Assembly (NCBI GenBank): GCA_902795675.1
Contig: CADBLZ010000042.1
Span: 1 to 9,051 of the forward strand
Reading direction: 5' to 3'
Source: an uncultured Erysipelotrichaceae bacterium
GTDB taxonomy: Bacteria; Bacillota_I; Bacilli_A; RF39; UBA660
Length of the DNA stretch: 9,051 nt
Part shown: positions 5,979 through 9,051 of the stretch, piece by piece
Position numbering within the stretch: position 1 is the first letter of the stretch
How the letters are laid out: every line of letters starts with the position of its first letter
Made by a program: the position numbers and the translations under genes
Notes under the pieces: model-generated
The model's input: only the letters and a program-made list of their open reading frames with translations
Databases searched by the model: none
Told to the model about the DNA's origin: nothing

Positions 5979-6396
5979 AAACTTTTCTCTTTTCGTCTTG
6001 TCCACCAGAAATCTTTTCGTGAACATATTTAGCTCTCATTTCGCTAATTGACATTGGTTTAGTTGGTGCTTTAATTGTACGTCCTCTGTGTGGATTTCTA
6101 TTACGAGCTGCAGCAGCTTCAATTTCTGCACCAAGTTGTCCACCAATACCAGACATTTCAGGTTTTCTTTCAAGTGTTTCGCCAGATTCGTATCCTCTGA
6201 AGATTATTTCATGTATTTGGTCTTCATTAAATAATACGAATTTATTTTCCATAAATCCTTCAGGGAAGACGCAAGAGTTATAATCATAACTCTTTCCGTC
6301 ATCTCCTGTAGAATTATAGCCAGTAATCATTATTTCTTTAGCACCACCGTTAAGTAGTACTACTGTTCCGATTGGAAGTTTATCTTTTTTCATCAT
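5977..6396 (-). CDS. DUF4176 domain protein with C-terminal extension (first of a tandem pair)
   Basis: The N-terminal part (residues about 7-70) is a DUF4176 domain with LPIGTVVLLNGG, KEIMITGYNS, SYDYNSCVFPEG and LFNEDQIHEIIFRGY, each aligning with the downstream gene. The 139-residue product then continues for about 70 residues that the paralogue lacks. This tail has an Ala/Glu-rich stretch (GAEIEAAAARNRNPHRGR) and a basic end. No signal peptide or membrane helix is evident. Two adjacent ATG codons (6396-6391) follow GGTTGGTGAA, so the exact start is uncertain by one codon. It begins 18 bp after the 716-residue gene and its stop overlaps the ribosome binding site of the next gene, so the three are co-transcribed. 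The DUF4176 assignment is from recalled family pattern. The function is unknown, and association with the large upstream protein is inferred from the operon. Confidence 0.85.
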   Translation of the reverse strand: MMKKDKLPIGTVVLLNGGAKEIMITGYNSTGDDGKSYDYNSCVFPEGFMENKFVLFNEDQIHEIIFRGYESGETLERKPEMSGIGGQLGAEIEAAAARNRNPHRGRTIKAPTKPMSISEMRAKYVHEKISGGQDEKRKV

Positions 6397-6414
6397 TTCA
6401 CCAACCCTTATCTA

Positions 6415-8565
6415 TTATTGTGTTCCGCCCATTTGAGCAGTTCCATCAACGTTTCCTATAGCAGCAAGAACACTTTCGTCACTAACTGTTACAGGGTTAG
6501 ATTCAGGAAGATCTGTAGTTGCAACAGGAGCTTCTACAACAGGTGTATTAGCTGCTTGTTCTTGAGCTTTAGCTGCGTTTTCTTTATTGATCTTATGTAA
6601 GTTTTCAATACATTTATCTTTAGCAGCATCGTATTCTTTAACAGCTGTTTCTTGATCTTTCTTTAATGTATCTAGCTTACTAATCTTTTCTTGTGTTGAT
6701 TTATAGTTCTTGTTATATTTTTCAACAGCTTCTTTATATTGATTTGCAGCGTCTTCAGACCACTTAGATGTATCTGAACCATATTTTTCTGTGAACTTGT
6801 CTTTTAATGCTTTAAGTTCTTTCTTTTCAGCATTTAGGTCTTTAATAGATTTATTAGTTTCTTCTAATGCTTTATCGTATGCAGCATCTGCTTTAGTTAC
6901 TTTTTCTTTAGCAGCAGCTACATCTTTATCTAGTGATAATCTTTCAGTGAATTGATCTGGATTACCATCTAGGTCTTTCATACCATAATCATCATCGAAT
7001 TCAGTATCCCAATCTTTAACACCATCTGCTTCAGCAAGTTTTTGAGCTCTAGCTGCAAGTTCTTTTCTTTCAGCACCTTCAATAACTGCTTCAAGTAAGA
7101 AACTACGATCTGTGATAATTGATTCTATATCACTATCATTGTAACCAAATTCTTTTAACTTAGCTTTTAAGCCATCAACATTTTGATTATCAAACATTTG
7201 GTTAACTTCGTTAATTAATTCTTCATGTCTATTAATTGCATCAGGAACACCATTTGTTTCTTGATACATTTCTTTTAAGTATTCTTCACGAGCAAGTTCG
7301 TCGTAATCTTTTTCTTTTCCATCATCAACAGGTTCAAGATCTTTTTCTTCATCGCCTTCAATTTCAGGAATTTCAACATCATTATGTTCTTCTTTATCTT
7401 TATCGTCGTCTTCCTTGTCGTCGTCTTCGTCATCTTTCTTTTTATCGTCACCATTATCAGGCCATACTGGAGGAAGTGGCATTGTTCCGCCGCCACCAGG
7501 ATTGCCGCCGCCGCCTGGATTTCCGCCGCCACCAGGATTGCCGTTTCCGTTTCCGACTTTACCGACATATGATGCACCAATTAAGGCTGCTCCAATTCCT
7601 AATCCTAAACTATTAAGAACTGATTCAAATTTATCAGTAGTTATTCCTAATTCGCCAGCTGCAGCTTTAACTGCACCATCTGTTGAATGTTGAAATTGTA
7701 ATACATCAACAAATTCATGTGAATATAAGCCAGCTTTGATTGAACTTGACATAAAGCCGTTTGCTCTATTAATGATGTCATCGTAATTAATATTAACACC
7801 ATATTTTTCAGCTAGAATAGATGCTTCTAATTCAGCTGCCATAACAGTTTCATTATATGTGAAGTATGCGTTCATTGCATCACTAACTGTTGTTTCTACT
7901 TCTTTACCATCGATTGTAACTGTTGTTAAAACACCAGTTAATGTTAAACCATCTGAAGCAAATTGAGGTTTAATACCTAAGCTTTCAGCTGCTTCATCAA
8001 GTTTTGCACAATCTTTTTGGAATTCATCTATTTTAAATAAGATAGTTTGAAGATTTAATCTAGCATTTTCTAATTTTGTAACTAAGTCTTCGTGAGCTAA
8101 ATAACATGCATGTGTACCATTAGCACAACTTGTTAATAATTCAACAAAGATATCTCTAGCTTCATATGAGAATGCTACACCCGCAATATCTGAAATAACA
8201 TAAACAATACCAACAATTGCTAAAATAGCTAAGATAACAGCTGCAACTATCCAACCTGCAACTGGAATACATGAACATACAGCAGCAACTGATGCACCTA
8301 CACCAACGCCTGCTGCAGCAGTACCTGCAATACCAGCACCGGCACCACATAATACAGCAGTTCCACCACCAAATATTTTACGGTAGTTACTTTCTGAATC
8401 TTCATATAAATCATTTATAAAACCGTTTGTTATAAAGTTGTTATATAGGTTATCAAAATTAGTACCCCATATGTTGTCTTTAGCTTCAATTGCGTATTCT
8501 TTAGCTTTGTCTATGTGCTTTTGTATTTCTTCAAATTGGCCTATATTTAATTCGACTCTTGCCAT
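6415..8565 (-). CDS. Large glycine-rich membrane-domain protein with NPGGGG linker and coiled-coil tail, function unknown
   Basis: I do not recognise this 716-residue protein as a named family. Residues 1-62 are a charged helical segment with a Trp-Gly turn (W33-G34). Residues 66-132 are strongly hydrophobic and rich in Gly/Ala (for example GAGAGIAGTAAAGVGVGASV, 74-93) followed by a classic membrane helix (about 105-125). Residues 133-315 are mostly helical. A weaker hydrophobic Gly/Ala segment lies at 319-335. Next come three NPGGGG repeats (343-360), a Pro-rich bridge, and a very acidic Asp/Lys/Glu tract (about 370-420). Residues 420-540 are mixed charged. Residues about 545-668 are heptad-like Lys/Glu/Ala coiled coil. 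The Pro/Val/Thr-rich end lacks a sortase motif. There is no cleavable signal peptide. AGGTGA precedes the ATG. It is followed by two DUF4176 genes, so a secreted or membrane component or effector of a type VII-like locus is plausible but unproven. No toxin domain was recognised. Confidence 0.85.
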   Translation of the reverse strand: MARVELNIGQFEEIQKHIDKAKEYAIEAKDNIWGTNFDNLYNNFITNGFINDLYEDSESNYRKIFGGGTAVLCGAGAGIAGTAAAGVGVGASVAAVCSCIPVAGWIVAAVILAILAIVGIVYVISDIAGVAFSYEARDIFVELLTSCANGTHACYLAHEDLVTKLENARLNLQTILFKIDEFQKDCAKLDEAAESLGIKPQFASDGLTLTGVLTTVTIDGKEVETTVSDAMNAYFTYNETVMAAELEASILAEKYGVNINYDDIINRANGFMSSSIKAGLYSHEFVDVLQFQHSTDGAVKAAAGELGITTDKFESVLNSLGLGIGAALIGASYVGKVGNGNGNPGGGGNPGGGGNPGGGGTMPLPPVWPDNGDDKKKDDEDDDKEDDDKDKEEHNDVEIPEIEGDEEKDLEPVDDGKEKDYDELAREEYLKEMYQETNGVPDAINRHEELINEVNQMFDNQNVDGLKAKLKEFGYNDSDIESIITDRSFLLEAVIEGAERKELAARAQKLAEADGVKDWDTEFDDDYGMKDLDGNPDQFTERLSLDKDVAAAKEKVTKADAAYDKALEETNKSIKDLNAEKKELKALKDKFTEKYGSDTSKWSEDAANQYKEAVEKYNKNYKSTQEKISKLDTLKKDQETAVKEYDAAKDKCIENLHKINKENAAKAQEQAANTPVVEAPVATTDLPESNPVTVSDESVLAAIGNVDGTAQMGGTQ
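7306..7458 (-). repeat. Acidic low-complexity coding tract (Asp/Glu/Lys)
   Basis: This stretch encodes residues about 370-420 of the 716-residue protein, with runs such as DDEDDDKEDDDKDKEE built from repeated GAC/GAT, GAA and AAA codons. It follows the glycine linker and separates the membrane half from the coiled-coil half. It creates long open frames on other strands that are not genes. Confidence 0.7.
7486..7539 (-). repeat. Three tandem 18-bp units encoding NPGGGG
   Basis: The units encode residues 343-360 of the 716-residue protein as three consecutive NPGGGG hexapeptides, preceded by GNGNG. They form a GC-rich island of GGC/GGT/GGA and CCT/CCA codons in an otherwise AT-rich gene. Small synonymous differences between units show they are not exact copies. 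The unit number may vary between strains by slippage (inference). It probably encodes a flexible spacer. Confidence 0.8.
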
Positions 8566-8598
8566 AATTTCACCTAATTTCTAATATATTATAGTAGA

Positions 8599-9051
8599 TT
8601 AAAACGGATGACCTGCTCCACCACCAGAGTGGGTACTTGTAGAATGGTTACTTGGACCATCTGTTTCCGTTGGTACTTCTTCAGTGTGTCTACTTGTTTC
8701 TTTAACGTCACCAACAATAATCCAGCCATAGTTATACTCTAATTCATCATTAATCTTATCGATATCAGCCATAAATGCATTGTATAAACCATTTAAAGCT
8801 GTTTTTAATTTATTTATATCTCCCTTTAATTCATTTTGAGCTTTAGATATATCAACAACAGCAGTTCCAGGTTCGAAAGTAAATGCATCAGTTATACTTG
8901 CTGCGCTATCGATTTCTTTCATTACTTCATCTAATTTATCTGGTAATTCATTTATTAAGAATTTAAAATCTTCTCTAATATCTGGTGATATTTCAGAATA
9001 ACCAATACCAGATGTATCAATACTGTAACCTACAGTTGTTTTAGTAGTTCC
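8599..9051 (-). CDS. C-terminal 150 residues of an unrecognised protein (5' end beyond window)
   Basis: The reading frame is open from the window edge to the TAA at 8601-8599, so an ATG at 8922 is probably internal: 43 further sense codons precede it. The visible part is mostly helical and acidic. It has a likely amphipathic helix pair (about residues 21-50 of the visible part, with IREDFKFLINELPDLDEV) and a longer helix (KAQNELKGDINKLKTALNGL and on). A small aromatic patch NYGWIIVGDV follows, then a polar Ser/Thr/His tail ending SGGGAGHPF. No membrane segment is visible. It lies 33 bp upstream of the 716-residue gene with no convincing promoter between them, so it is probably in the same operon. 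The helical, tail-bearing form could suit a secreted type VII substrate, but no WXG motif is present and no family is assigned. Confidence 0.8.
   Translation of the reverse strand, partial: GTTKTTVGYSIDTSGIGYSEISPDIREDFKFLINELPDKLDEVMKEIDSAASITDAFTFEPGTAVVDISKAQNELKGDINKLKTALNGLYNAFMADIDKINDELEYNYGWIIVGDVKETSRHTEEVPTETDGPSNHSTSTHSGGGAGHPF

Noticed and set aside
7236..7693. Several open frames on both strands across the glycine-linker and acidic tract
   Set aside because: They arise from the repeated GGC/GGA and GAC/GAA codons of the 716-residue gene. Their products are low-complexity and none has a plausible ribosome binding site.
8464..8475. Trp-Gly at residues 33-34 of the large protein as a WXG100 motif
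   Set aside because: The order is W-G-T rather than W-x-G, and the protein runs straight into a membrane block instead of ending near 100 residues. A WXG100 call would be over-reading.
8588..8593. TATAAT on the minus strand just before the 716-residue gene
   Set aside because: At 17 bp upstream the hexamer is GCAGGT, a poor -35, and there is no extended -10. AT-rich spacers produce such matches by chance, so a separate promoter is not supported.

Overview
The window looks like a low-GC Bacillota (Firmicutes) chromosome, probably Bacilli or Erysipelotrichia and possibly one of the uncultured gut lineages near the Mollicutes. The evidence is AT-rich coding sequence, strong AAGGAGG ribosome binding sites, the infC-rpmI-rplT order with a Firmicutes-type L20 leader, a HelD-type helicase, and DUF4176 proteins. 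The standard bacterial code fits, because the conserved Trp positions I checked are TGG. None of the nine visible stop codons is TGA (seven TAA, two TAG). Every gene is on the minus strand, so transcription runs from high to low coordinates.

In transcription order, the window opens with an accessory operon (9051 to 5659). It holds a gene cut by the window edge, a 716-residue protein with a glycine-rich membrane domain, a (NPGGGG)3 linker and a coiled-coil tail, and two tandem DUF4176 proteins, ending at an intrinsic terminator (5646-5669). DUF4176 proteins commonly sit beside type VII secretion (WXG100/LXG) genes in Firmicutes. This looks like part of such a locus, but no secretion ATPase or clear WXG100 protein is inside the window.

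Next is a monocistronic gene with its own promoter (5617-5645) for a HelD-type helicase that recycles RNA polymerase (5582-3567). No terminator follows it. Its transcript would run into the infC leader.

The third unit is the translation operon infC-rpmI-rplT. It has a consensus promoter (3533-3561), a leader of about 150 nt with a terminator hairpin and a competing long-range pairing (an L20-type attenuator), and an IF3 gene that appears to start at ATA. Its L20 carries an unusual C-terminal extension ending in a Rho_N/HeH-like motif. The operon ends in a perfect 12-bp terminator overlapping the rplT stop.

The last unit is ftsA-ftsZ, with its own promoter (2010-2038) and coupled Shine-Dalgarno/stop signals. 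ftsZ runs off the low-coordinate edge. No intergenic stretch exceeds 300 bases. No tRNA, rRNA, CRISPR array or insertion sequence was seen.
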